Part shown: in pieces, positions 25,313 through 33,773 of the stretch
Layout: the number at the start of each line of letters is the position of its first letter
How positions within the stretch are numbered: the first letter of the stretch is position 1
The notes under the pieces: model-generated
What the model was told of the DNA's origin: nothing
Databases searched by the model: none
The model's input: the letters and a program-made list of their open reading frames with translations, nothing else
Position numbers and translations under genes: made by a program
DNA from: Rhizobiales bacterium YIM 77505
Lineage (GTDB): Bacteria > Pseudomonadota > Alphaproteobacteria > Rhizobiales > Beijerinckiaceae
Length of the DNA: 64,000 bases
Direction: 5' to 3'
Assembly (NCBI GenBank): GCA_000745135.1
Contig: JQNH01000001.1
Span: 1,798,001-1,862,000 of the forward strand

Positions 25313-27316
25313 ATGACCCCGGGCGGCGTGACCGAAATCATTACTCACTTCATTGGATATTGGCATATTACGGAGGAGATTGCCCGAGCCAGGCTGCTGT
25401 ACGACAGCAACCACCACGACGTCGTCCTCGAATACGCTCCCCTTCCCTTCCGCGATGTTCGACCGCCGCCCGAGCTCGACGAGCTGACGAGCGCCGGTCC
25501 ACGCTACACGCTGATTGACGGCCTGCCCCGATTTGCCGTCGATCCGATTCCGGGAGCCAATCCGTTGAGTCCCCCGGCGCGGCACGCCGGTGAGATACCG
25601 ACGGGAAGCCGCATGCAGCTTCCCCCGTCAGGCGTCGGGTCCGGCAGCACCGCGCTCGGCCCTGCCGCGTGGCGCCCGGGCGACGACCCCGATCCGGTGA
25701 TCCGCGTGACCTACGACATCGGCGGCGATCAGCGTCTGTTCCATGCGTCCCAGATCAAGATGCTGGTGGATAGCGACCTCCTCTACCTCGTTGCCGGCAC
25801 TGGCGTCGAAAACCTCCAAACGCTCGATCTTCCGGCCACACTGCGAACGATGCTCGACGAGGCGAAGGCGCATCTGCCGGCCGAGTTCGAGTTGCTCACG
25901 GGCGGCAACGCGCAAGCGGTGGTCGATTTCATCAAGGCGCAAAGCGTGGCCCTGGCGGCAGGCGTCGGGGAGCAATCCGCCGACGAAGCAGGACAGGGAA
26001 CAGTCCAGGAGGTCGTCGCCAATCAGGTGTATGTCAACGGCGCTCCTCTCCCTGAGGGCGAGGAACGTCCGACCGCCCCGTCCCTGGAGCGACATGAATT
26101 CGATCTGCCGCGCACGGATGGCACAGTAGCCGGCGTGAGCGCGGAGTTGGGATCGAACACCTCGTACAGCGCCGCCGGGATCGTGGACGCGAACGAAGAG
26201 ACGATGACGCTGGTCGTCCTCGGCAACGTCTTCCAGACCGACGCCATCATCCAAACCAACGTCTTGAAGGATCACGACCACGTCGAGATCGTCGGGCCGG
26301 AGCGTGGCGGCACCATGACCCCCGCCGGCAACATCGCGAACAACATCGCGGAGTTCATTCAGAACGACTTGTTCGCGACGCTGAAGCCCGGCGCGATCTT
26401 TGCCGGCTTCGAATGGAGGGTCGACATCTTCGAGGGCGATTTCCTCGACATCAAGACGCTCGTCCAGGAGAACTGGATCATCGACAATGACGTGACGGTG
26501 CAGACGACGTCCGGTGCTTATGACCGGGTGCTGGCCGGGGGAAGTTTGCAGCTCGGTCTCGCGGATATCGTCGATCTGGGGAAGTACGAGCTCATCATCA
26601 TCGGCCAGAACTATTACACCTCCAACTTCATCTTACAGACCAATATTCTTCTTGATGACGATATCCTGAAGATCGCGGCGTCGCTCGGCGAGGACGACGC
26701 TGCCCGGTCGTCGCAATCGGTATCGTGGGAAGGAAATACGCTCACCAACGACGCCGTTATCGAACGGATCGGCAGCTCGTCCTTCGGGACGATCGACGAG
26801 CAGCTCATGAACCTGATCGAGGCGATCAGGAACGGCGACACCGAGCTTGCCTCGTCCTACGGCCGGCTCCTGAACGGCGATGGGACCGGCACCTTCGACA
26901 TCCTCTATGTGACCGGCAACTACTACGACATCAACATCGTCTCCCAGACGAATGTGATGGTCGATGCGGACACGGCCGTTCAGCTTCTGCCGGATATCCT
27001 CGCCCCGAGGGGCGAGACGCTCGAACAGACGGCATCGACGGGCGGCAACGTTCAGACGAACACGGCCGCCATCATGGATGTGAGCGCCCTGTCCGACCAA
27101 TATCTGGGCGGGGAGTTCTATCACGACGCCATGCTGGTGCAGGCCAATATCGTGGTGGGCGCTGACGAGGAAGACAGGATTGTCGCCCCCGACCCCGACG
27201 AACTCATCTCCGAGGTCATCGCCTTCATCGATCCTCAGCCGGCAGGTTCCGAGGAGGCGCCGCTCGCAAGACCCACTGTCCACGCGGACGACGTGATGGG
27301 TTCCATGCTCACGTGA
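25313..27316 (+). CDS. QTN-repeat protein of the type I secretion locus
   Basis: From the ATG at 25313 (GGAG six bases upstream; a GTG at 25310 is also in frame) the protein has 667 residues and no signal peptide. An N-terminal domain (about 1-60) precedes a Pro-rich linker. Four related segments occur at about 303, 430, 533 and 600: NVFQTDAIIQTNVLKDHDHV, NYYTSNFILQTNILLDDDIL, NYYDINIVSQTNVMVDADTA and a weaker FYHDAMLVQANIVVGADEED. Each looks like paired beta-strands with an acidic turn. The protein is acidic and Asn-rich. It lies directly upstream of the ABC exporter and is probably exported by it or works as an accessory surface protein. Family function unknown. Confidence 0.8.
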   Translation: MTPGGVTEIITHFIGYWHITEEIARARLLYDSNHHDVVLEYAPLPFRDVRPPPELDELTSAGPRYTLIDGLPRFAVDPIPGANPLSPPARHAGEIPTGSRMQLPPSGVGSGSTALGPAAWRPGDDPDPVIRVTYDIGGDQRLFHASQIKMLVDSDLLYLVAGTGVENLQTLDLPATLRTMLDEAKAHLPAEFELLTGGNAQAVVDFIKAQSVALAAGVGEQSADEAGQGTVQEVVANQVYVNGAPLPEGEERPTAPSLERHEFDLPRTDGTVAGVSAELGSNTSYSAAGIVDANEETMTLVVLGNVFQTDAIIQTNVLKDHDHVEIVGPERGGTMTPAGNIANNIAEFIQNDLFATLKPGAIFAGFEWRVDIFEGDFLDIKTLVQENWIIDNDVTVQTTSGAYDRVLAGGSLQLGLADIVDLGKYELIIIGQNYYTSNFILQTNILLDDDILKIAASLGEDDAARSSQSVSWEGNTLTNDAVIERIGSSSFGTIDEQLMNLIEAIRNGDTELASSYGRLLNGDGTGTFDILYVTGNYYDINIVSQTNVMVDADTAVQLLPDILAPRGETLEQTASTGGNVQTNTAAIMDVSALSDQYLGGEFYHDAMLVQANIVVGADEEDRIVAPDPDELISEVIAFIDPQPAGSEEAPLARPTVHADDVMGSMLT

Positions 27317-27399
27317 GGATCGCTTGGCAGGCCGGGCGCCGCGGCATCCTCGCGGTCGCTAGTTCGGCCAGAACGACATTCTGTCATCGAGGAGGGGCT

Positions 27400-30087
27400 A
27401 TGGGTTGGCATGAGGATCGATCGACCGCCGGCAACGCTCAAGCCGGCCTGCGGCCGAGCGGGGCGAGTGCCGACGGCACGGATCGAAGCGCCGCATCCAA
27501 CGCGACACCGTTTGCGGCTCCTGCTTCGCCCTCGGACGGGAACAGCGCGAGGGCGGCATCTCTCTCGCAGAGGCTCCAGGCCTTGGAGCATTCCTACCGA
27601 AGCGTTGCCGGTGGGAGCTATATCGGCCCTGCCGATCCTGCATGCGCTGCGCCCGAGGCAATCTCGGCCGGCGTCGACCCCGCCTCTTCGTCCTCTCACG
27701 AGACGCCGACCCCAAGCCCGGTCGCGCGCACGGCCTCGGCGCCGGCGGACGTGCACAGGAGCCAGGGTGCGGACGTCCTCGCTCGCGAGCCTGGCGATAC
27801 GGTCGTGGAAATCATCCGCGACGACGTCGCGGCGATCGTACGAAGCCTCGACGCCAGGAGGCGGCCCAACCAGGGCTCGGAGCGCCTATCCGCAGCCGCT
27901 TCCGGATATCCGCCGAAGTCGTCCGAAGTCGCGGCCCGCGCGGCTGAGACAGGCCTTGGTCAACCTCCGGCCGCTGGGCAGGGAGTTTCCAAGGCGCCGA
28001 GGGCCGAGTCGCAAAAGCCCGCCGACCCTGCAGGTCTCGCCGAGACCATTGTGGCGGCCAAACAGGCGCGGGTGTCAGCCCAAGGCAGCACGACCGGCGA
28101 ACCGGCGGGCGTAGCGCAGCCGCGCACGACGACGGATGCGCCGGCGCAAGCGGCTCCAAGCGCCAAGGCACGGGTGGACTCGCCCTCCCCGGCTCAGCCC
28201 TCCATCACCGTTGAGCCCATCGCCCCGCCTTCCCAAGCGCCGGTTCCAGAAAAGGCGTCGCCCGATGGTCCGGGCGGAGGCGGCGGCAACAAGGGAGGGT
28301 CCGGCGGAGGAGGCGGTGGCCGGCGCGGAGGAGCTTCCTCACCTCTTCAGCAGCGCGCCCGCGACCAGGAATTTCGCGACGTGCTCGGCAAGGGCCTGAA
28401 CGCCTGCCGGCGCAACCTCGTGACGGTCGCGATCTTCTCGTTCTGGGTGAACTGCTTCGTGCTCGCAGTCCCGATCTACCTCTTCCAGATCTCCGACCGC
28501 GTCCTCACGAGCCGCAGCACAGACACCTTGATCATGCTGACCGCGATCGTCGTCGGCGCGCTCATCGTGCACGTGTTCCTGGACATGATGCGGCGCGTCA
28601 TCCTGATGCGGATCGCCGTCGAGGCGGAAAGCAAGCTCGGCGCGCCGGTGTTGAGCGCGGCCGCCAAGGCCTCGCAAGCCGGCTCCAGTCGCGAGTACCA
28701 GACCCTCGGCGACCTCCTCCAGCTGCGAGCGTTCCTCACCGGCCCGGTGATCCTGACGATGCTCGATGCGCCGGTGGCGCCGGTCTATCTGCTCGTCGTC
28801 TTCCTCATCAACCCGGATCTCGGCTGGATCGTCACCACCACCGGCCTCGTTCTCCTGGTTCTGGCGCTGATCAATCAGAAGCTGACGGCAGTGCCTTTCG
28901 GCGTGGCGAATGCCTATGCGAGCCGCGCCAATCTCCAGGCCGACGCCATGGCGCGCAATGCGCAAGTCATCAACGCCATGGGCATGATCCCCGAAGGGGT
29001 CGCGATCTGGGGCCGCGAGACTGCGGAATCGTTGAAGGCGCAGGTCAAGGCGCAGGACCGCAACATCCTGATGACCGGCGTTTCCAAATTCGTCCGGTTG
29101 TCCACCCAAATCTCGATCCTCGGCTGGGGAGCCTGGCTTGCGCTCGAGGGGCAACTCACCGGCGGCATGGTGATCGCGGCGTCGATCGTCGCGAGCCGGG
29201 CGCTCGCCCCGATCGAAGGAACCATTGAAGGGTGGCGCAACTTCATCCACGCCCGGGCGGCCTATGCGCGCATCAAGACCCTCATTCAAAGCTCGCCCCT
29301 CAACGCCGACAGGCTCCGGCTGCCGCGCCCGAGGGGACATCTCAGCGTGGAACGGCTGCTCTATGTTCCGCCCCCGTCCAAGAAGGTCATCCTGAACGGC
29401 ATCACATTCCAGCTCGAGCCGGGCGAGTCCCTTGCGGTGGTCGGCGCGTCGGGCGCTGGAAAATCCACTCTCGGCCGGATGCTGGTCGGCTCCCTCGCGC
29501 CGACGGCCGGCAATGTGCGTCTCGACATGATGGATCTGCGCAACTGGGATCCGCGGCAGTTCGGCGAGAGCGTCGGGTATCTGCCGCAGGACGTGCAGCT
29601 CTTCCCCGCCACCATCAAGGCCAACATCGCGCGCATGCGCGAGGATGCGACGGACGAGGCGATCTTCGACGCAGCGGAGATGGCGGACGTGCACGAGATG
29701 GTCTCGCAGTTTCAGCAAGGCTACGAGACCGTGGTCGGCATGGACGGCAGCCCCTTATCCGGCGGCCAGCGGCAACGGATCGGGCTTGCCCGGGCCTTCT
29801 TCGGCGACCCGCGCCTCGTCGTTCTCGACGAGCCGAACTCCAACCTCGACACCCCTGGGGAGCAAGCCCTTGCCCGGGCGCTGATCCGCGCCAAGGCGAA
29901 AGGGATCACGGTGGTGGCGATCACGCAGCGTCCAGCGCTTCTGAAGAGCGTGGACAAGATCATGATCCTCCGCAACGGAGCGATCCAGGCTTTCGGAAAG
30001 CGTGACGAAGTGTTGCCCATCCTCGCCGGGCAGGCGCCGGGCGGCAGCGGTCCGTCCGCCAAGGCTCCGCCGCAGATCGAAGCCTGA
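27400..30087 (+). CDS. Type I secretion ABC permease/ATPase (PrtD-like) with long disordered N-terminus
   Basis: The start is ATG at 27400, preceded by GGAGGGG; a GTG at 27313 overlapping the previous stop is an in-frame alternative. The protein has 895 residues. Residues 1 to about 325 are Pro/Ala/Gly-rich, ending in a GGGGGNKGGSGGGGGG stretch. A six-helix ABC membrane domain (about 345-610) follows, then an ATPase: Walker A GASGAGKST (about 682), signature LSGGQRQR (about 786), Walker B VVLDEP. PrtD-type exporters drive substrates from cytoplasm to exterior with an HlyD adaptor and TolC. The usual length is about 550-600 residues, so the N-terminus is an unusual addition. Confidence 0.92.
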   Translation: MGWHEDRSTAGNAQAGLRPSGASADGTDRSAASNATPFAAPASPSDGNSARAASLSQRLQALEHSYRSVAGGSYIGPADPACAAPEAISAGVDPASSSSHETPTPSPVARTASAPADVHRSQGADVLAREPGDTVVEIIRDDVAAIVRSLDARRRPNQGSERLSAAASGYPPKSSEVAARAAETGLGQPPAAGQGVSKAPRAESQKPADPAGLAETIVAAKQARVSAQGSTTGEPAGVAQPRTTTDAPAQAAPSAKARVDSPSPAQPSITVEPIAPPSQAPVPEKASPDGPGGGGGNKGGSGGGGGGRRGGASSPLQQRARDQEFRDVLGKGLNACRRNLVTVAIFSFWVNCFVLAVPIYLFQISDRVLTSRSTDTLIMLTAIVVGALIVHVFLDMMRRVILMRIAVEAESKLGAPVLSAAAKASQAGSSREYQTLGDLLQLRAFLTGPVILTMLDAPVAPVYLLVVFLINPDLGWIVTTTGLVLLVLALINQKLTAVPFGVANAYASRANLQADAMARNAQVINAMGMIPEGVAIWGRETAESLKAQVKAQDRNILMTGVSKFVRLSTQISILGWGAWLALEGQLTGGMVIAASIVASRALAPIEGTIEGWRNFIHARAAYARIKTLIQSSPLNADRLRLPRPRGHLSVERLLYVPPPSKKVILNGITFQLEPGESLAVVGASGAGKSTLGRMLVGSLAPTAGNVRLDMMDLRNWDPRQFGESVGYLPQDVQLFPATIKANIARMREDATDEAIFDAAEMADVHEMVSQFQQGYETVVGMDGSPLSGGQRQRIGLARAFFGDPRLVVLDEPNSNLDTPGEQALARALIRAKAKGITVVAITQRPALLKSVDKIMILRNGAIQAFGKRDEVLPILAGQAPGGSGPSAKAPPQIEA

Positions 30088-30155
30088 CGATCAAATGGCG
30101 GCGCCCCTCCCCTCCTCCACCCGCTATCACGAGCCTCGGCTTGCGGAGCCTTCAC

Positions 30156-31490
30156 ATGTCGTCGAGCCAGTCCACCGAATGGTATTCCGAGGTTCCCCGG
30201 AGCACGCGCTCAGCCACGCTTTATGGACTGAGCGCGCTGATCATCTCCGGCGCCGTCTTCGGGTATTGGGGCAACGCGGCGCCGATCGCCGGGGCCGTCG
30301 TCAGCTCCGGCGCCTTCGTCGCAACGGGCCAGAACAAGATCGTGCAGCACCTCGAAGGTGGCGTGATCCGGGAGATCCTGGTGCGCGAGGGTGACCTCGT
30401 CGAGCCGGACCAGACCTTGATCCTGCTCGACGAAACCTCACCGACGACCGAGCTGCGGCGCCTCGTCCTGCGTCAGGCGCGGCTTGCCGCCATGGAGGTT
30501 CGTCTCCAGGCGGAAGCGAAGGAGGAGGACACCGCGCAGTTTCCCGAAGATCTGCTCAAGCAGGCAGCGGATCCGGATATCGCCTCCATCCTGAGCACGC
30601 AGCAACACACCTTCGAAGCGCGGCGCAACGCCCTCAAGAGCGAGATCGCGACCCTGAAGGAAGGCATCAATGCCCTCCAGGAGCGGATCGAGGGCGGCAA
30701 GACGCAGTTGAAGTCGGTGCATCAGCAGCTCGCCTTCATCGACGAGGAGCTGCAGACCAAGGAGTCGCTTCTGCGGACCGGGCTCATTCGCAAGCCGGAG
30801 GTGCTGGCCCTCCAACGCGCTAAGGCCAATTTGCAGGGCGAGATCGGCCGCCTCATCGGCGAGATCGGGGATGCGCGAGAGCGGATCTCGCGAACCAACG
30901 AGCAGATCCATAGCGTGCGCAAGGCCGCCATCAAGGCAGCGGTCGAGCAGATGCACGAGGTGCATGCGGAGCTCAACGACGTGCGCGAGCGCATCCACGC
31001 TGCGCGCCGCATCCTCGAGCGGATCAGGATCGCGGCACCGGTCCGAGGCATCGTCGTGAAGATGCGCTATCACACGCCGGGCGGCGTGATCGAACCGGGC
31101 AAGAACATCCTCGAGATCGTGCCGCTCAGCGACGAACTGATCATTGAAGTCCGCATCCGGCCGCAGGACATCGACAATGTCAGGCGCGGGCAGCGGGCCG
31201 TGGTCCGCTTGACCGCCCTCAGCCAGCGCACCACGCCGATGGTCGCGGGCGAGGTGATCTATGTCTCTGCCGACGCCTTGCCGGACGAGAAGGCGCGCCA
31301 GCAGATTCCCCCCGACGTCTATGTGGCGCGGATCAAGCTGGACGCCGCCGATGCCGCGGCGGTTCCCGACTTCCATCCGACGCCCGGCATGCCGGCGGAG
31401 GTCTACATCAAGACGGCCGAACGGACCTTCTTCGAATATCTGATGCAGCCGATCAAGGACAGCATGGCAAGGGCGTTCCGGGAGTCGTGA
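30156..31490 (+). CDS. Type I secretion periplasmic adaptor (HlyD/PrtE family)
   Basis: From the ATG at 30156 (GGAG seven bases upstream; TTG 30141 also in frame) the protein has 444 residues. One transmembrane helix lies at about 22-42 (LYGLSALIISGAVFGYWG). The lipoyl-type half motif is at about 60-80 (VQHLEGGVIREILVREGDLV), a long alpha-hairpin coiled coil spans about 95-285, and a beta-barrel domain follows (RIAAPVRGIVVKMRYHTPGG). It bridges the inner-membrane ABC exporter and the outer-membrane TolC channel. No TolC gene is present in the window. About 70 bases separate it from the ABC gene stop, so they form one operon. Confidence 0.93.
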   Translation: MSSSQSTEWYSEVPRSTRSATLYGLSALIISGAVFGYWGNAAPIAGAVVSSGAFVATGQNKIVQHLEGGVIREILVREGDLVEPDQTLILLDETSPTTELRRLVLRQARLAAMEVRLQAEAKEEDTAQFPEDLLKQAADPDIASILSTQQHTFEARRNALKSEIATLKEGINALQERIEGGKTQLKSVHQQLAFIDEELQTKESLLRTGLIRKPEVLALQRAKANLQGEIGRLIGEIGDARERISRTNEQIHSVRKAAIKAAVEQMHEVHAELNDVRERIHAARRILERIRIAAPVRGIVVKMRYHTPGGVIEPGKNILEIVPLSDELIIEVRIRPQDIDNVRRGQRAVVRLTALSQRTTPMVAGEVIYVSADALPDEKARQQIPPDVYVARIKLDAADAAAVPDFHPTPGMPAEVYIKTAERTFFEYLMQPIKDSMARAFRES

Positions 31491-31539
31491 GCGCGAACCC
31501 GGCCCGCGGGATCAAGCCTAGGGACGGTAGCCGGCGGTG

Positions 31540-31950
31540 TCAGCAGGTGATGGCGCCCGGCCCGCAGCGAGGCGCGCCGATGCTGCCTACGGGCGGAAGA
31601 TGGGTCTGGCGAAGCTGGTTCAACTCGAACTGCATCTGCTGGCTGTCGCGCACCTGCTGCCGCTGCTGGGTGATCGTTTGATCGGCGGATCTTACGCCGG
31701 AGCTAAGGGGAGCGCTTCTTGGAACGGCCACGCGCGACGGACTGCGGGAGCTCCGCCCGGCGGTTCTCGGCGCCTGCTTCTGGCGGCCTTCGACCCTCCC
31801 CGCGCGCCGTTCGGGCGCCGCCTGTCGCGCTGCGCGTTCCACCCCGCAGCCTTCGCAGATGGAAGTGACAGGGCGGGTCTGCGCCAGCGCCGCAGGCGAG
31901 ACCGCCAGCAACAACGCGACCATCTGGGCCGAGACAAACGTCGGGCGCAT
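31540..31950 (-). CDS. Small secreted hypothetical protein
   Basis: From the ATG at 31950 (GAGG just upstream) the protein has 136 residues. A clear signal peptide ends at AALA (residue 23). A CEGCG motif follows, then a basic Arg/Pro/Ser-rich middle and a short coiled-coil-like stretch (QTITQQRQQVRDSQQMQFEL). The C-terminus has two cysteines (CGPGAITC). Convergent with the HlyD gene. The upstream region holds a strong minus-strand terminator and possible leader (32030-32220), so expression may be controlled by attenuation. Function unknown. Confidence 0.72.
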   Translation of the reverse strand: MRPTFVSAQMVALLLAVSPAALAQTRPVTSICEGCGVERAARQAAPERRAGRVEGRQKQAPRTAGRSSRSPSRVAVPRSAPLSSGVRSADQTITQQRQQVRDSQQMQFELNQLRQTHLPPVGSIGAPRCGPGAITC

Positions 31951-32029
31951 GGGACCTCGATCAAGCGATACTGTCCGCAGACAACGCATGAGCGGTCGTT
32001 CCGTTCGACGGAACGTGGACCCAATCGCA

Positions 32030-32220
32030 GCTCAGAAAAAATAGAAGCCGGGCTCCGGTGCATCCGCGGGGCCCGGCTTCAAGATGCGGTCCTCGCGAAA
32101 GACCGCTCGAGCAGGATCAGGGTGTGGGGGCATCGATCATGCTCTTCACCATCATGCCCAACCCGATTCGATGCTGCGAATACAAAAGTTACGTTGCGCC
32201 ACGAATGCACCGGATCGCAG
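32030..32220 (-). ncRNA. Putative leader/attenuator or small RNA
   Basis: Read on the minus strand, an AACTTTTGTA element (32190-32181) is followed by a 12-codon frame MMVKSMIDAPTP (32155-32117), a hairpin GCGGTC/GACCGC (about 32105-32086) and a strong terminator: stem GAAGCCGGGC/GCCCGGCTTC (32080-32044), then TATTTTTTC. The terminator ends about 85 bases upstream of the small secreted gene at 31950. It could be a transcription attenuator with a leader peptide for that gene or an independent small RNA. Boundaries are approximate; the terminator is certain in form, the transcript is inferred. Confidence 0.45.
32035..32080 (-). terminator. Rho-independent terminator
   Basis: A 10-bp perfect GC-rich stem (32071-32080 with 32044-32053), extendable by four more pairs, is followed on the minus strand by TATTTTTTC. 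No annotated minus-strand gene lies directly upstream, which points to a short transcript ending here. Confidence 0.75.
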
Positions 32221-32365
32221 ACGTGGCGGCCCGACGACAGCGCCCGCCGGCGGACCCGGAGCTTGAGGGCAAGCGACTTTTGTAGTCGCGCAGCGGCACG
32301 GGCAACGGCAAGGTCTGATCCTGGGCTGCCACTCAGGCCACCTTGCGGGTGACGGAGGAGGATTC

Positions 32366-32743
32366 ATGAGCCGCTTGCTGGTCGCTCCGCTGATCTTCGT
32401 TTGTCTCCTGTGTGTCGCTTTCATCCTGTTCGGCGAGAGAGTTCTGTCGCGCGCTCCCATGCACTCGTCCGGAGCCCGCGATCACGAGCGCTTCGCGAGC
32501 CTCGACAAGCAGCGGCAGCTTGCGGATTGTTATCGCAAGGGTTGCGTCGAGGTGCGCCGTTCGGCCGTCCTGAGCTGCGCGTGGCGGCTCATCATCACCG
32601 AAGAAACCCATGATCCGAGCGACCATGCCGAGGCGGCGAAGGACTGCGACGGTCTCGGCCCGAAGGAACGGAGCGAAGCTGAGCGGGCGAAGGATACGCT
32701 CCTGCGGCGCGTTCAGGCGAGCGGCAGCAAGACGCATCTGTAG
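32366..32743 (+). CDS. Small membrane-anchored hypothetical protein
   Basis: This 125-residue protein has a strong ribosome site (GGAGGAGG) before the ATG. The N-terminus is a hydrophobic helix (about 4-24, LLVAPLIFVCLLCVAFILFG) serving as anchor or signal. The remainder is soluble, charged and helical, with four cysteines (DCYRKGCVEVRR, SCAWR, DCDGLG). No family is recognised. A short palindrome GCGACTTTTGTAGTCGC (32273-32289) lies about 80 bases upstream of the start and could be an operator or part of the promoter. Confidence 0.7.
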   Translation: MSRLLVAPLIFVCLLCVAFILFGERVLSRAPMHSSGARDHERFASLDKQRQLADCYRKGCVEVRRSAVLSCAWRLIITEETHDPSDHAEAAKDCDGLGPKERSEAERAKDTLLRRVQASGSKTHL

Positions 32744-32783
32744 GCAGACGCCCCGCTATCACATCGCCTCACCATGACGGAAA

Positions 32784-32813
32784 GAGGCTCCGCCGCGCCG
32801 CCAGCGGAGCCTC
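32784..32813. terminator. Terminator-like hairpin between convergent genes
   Basis: A perfect 10-bp stem (GAGGCTCCGC at 32784-32793, GCGGAGCCTC at 32804-32813) lies between the stops of two convergent genes. On the minus strand it is followed by TTTCC. Confidence 0.6.
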
Positions 32814-32923
32814 GCGAACCTGCGAGATGTCAGGAGGTCCTCCCGGCAGGCCCGTATCTGCACGATAGCATATGGCCCGACGGCGGGGGTCTCATTTGTC
32901 ACCGATCCGGCGCGAACCGAAGC

Positions 32924-33208
32924 CTATTGGCGGAGGACATTCTTGTCGCTTGCGGCCATTGCCTCGGGATCGTCAGCGCCCTCGAGCTGCGCGCGCAGGG
33001 CGTCGATCGCCTGCGCCACCCTCTCGCGGGCGGCTGGATCTGGCTGCGCATCGGCTGACGAACGTTTGAGATCGGCTGCCACGTCGGCCAACAGCTCGAG
33101 CGCCTCGGATCGGCTCAGGGCGCCTCGCTTCACCAGCGTCAGCAGCAAGTCGAGCGCGAAACGCTCAAGGGCTCCGATGAGCGAACGCGCACCACCCTCG
33201 CCGGTCAT
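32924..33208 (-). CDS. Small helical protein, member D of a four-copy family
   Basis: Starting at the ATG at 33208, which has GGGAGG a few bases upstream (94 residues; an ATG at 33220 is also in frame). The core ALDLLLTLVKRGALSRSEAL matches the L-L-x-L-V-x-[KR]-x-x-L-S-x-x-E pattern of members A, B and C. A second helical stretch (ARERVAQAIDALRAQLEG) follows, so this member is longer and more complete than the others. It stands alone, between a membrane-anchored hypothetical gene and tRNA-Glu. Function unknown. Confidence 0.65.
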   Translation of the reverse strand: MTGEGGARSLIGALERFALDLLLTLVKRGALSRSEALELLADVAADLKRSSADAQPDPAARERVAQAIDALRAQLEGADDPEAMAASDKNVLRQ

Positions 33209-33461
33209 TCCGCCTCCCATTGAACACGCCGGATCCGAGAAAGGAAGGCCGTCCTGGCAGCGTCAAGCTGATGATAGCACTCAAAGCCGAGTGCTCAAAA
33301 CCGTCGACGCCTTCGTCCCCTGCGGCAGCCGCGGCGTCGTCCATCGCTTATATGGCCTGCCCTGTCCCCGGGCCCTTGGCCGAAGGAGATGGCGATGGCA
33401 GTGCCGGCGCCGCCGCTGGGATGGGCCTTGAACGAGGGGCAGTGCCCAGCGACGAGGGGGA

Positions 33462-33537
33462 TGGCGCGCCCAACGGGACTCGAACCCGTGTTTCCGCCGT
33501 GAAAGGGCGGCGTCCTAGACCGCTAGACGATGGGCGC
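33462..33537 (-). tRNA. tRNA-Glu (anticodon UUC)
   Basis: Read on the minus strand, a 7-bp acceptor stem (GCGCCCA/TGGGCGC), a D-arm (AGCGGTCTAGGA), an anticodon stem CCGCC/GGCGG around CTTTCAC (anticodon TTC), a T-arm with GTTCGAGTC, discriminator G and an encoded CCA give a complete 76-base tRNA. The overall sequence is typical of bacterial tRNA-Glu. Confidence 0.96.
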
Positions 33538-33773
33538 AGGGCGGCGAGCCGCCGAATGCGGGCGGACATATAGAGGGACGGCGAGAGGCGGGCAAGCCTT
33601 GCGGCGCGATCAGGGCGCCGTAGGCTGCGAGGCGCCGACCGGCGCTGACCCCGGAGCATGGATGGCCCGGACACGTCGAGCCGTGACATCAAAAACCCGA
33701 TGGCGGCGGGTCGACCGGGACGGTGGGCGTCCCAGTCCCCCTGCTGCTGCCGCCAACGACTACGGCCTTCCTC

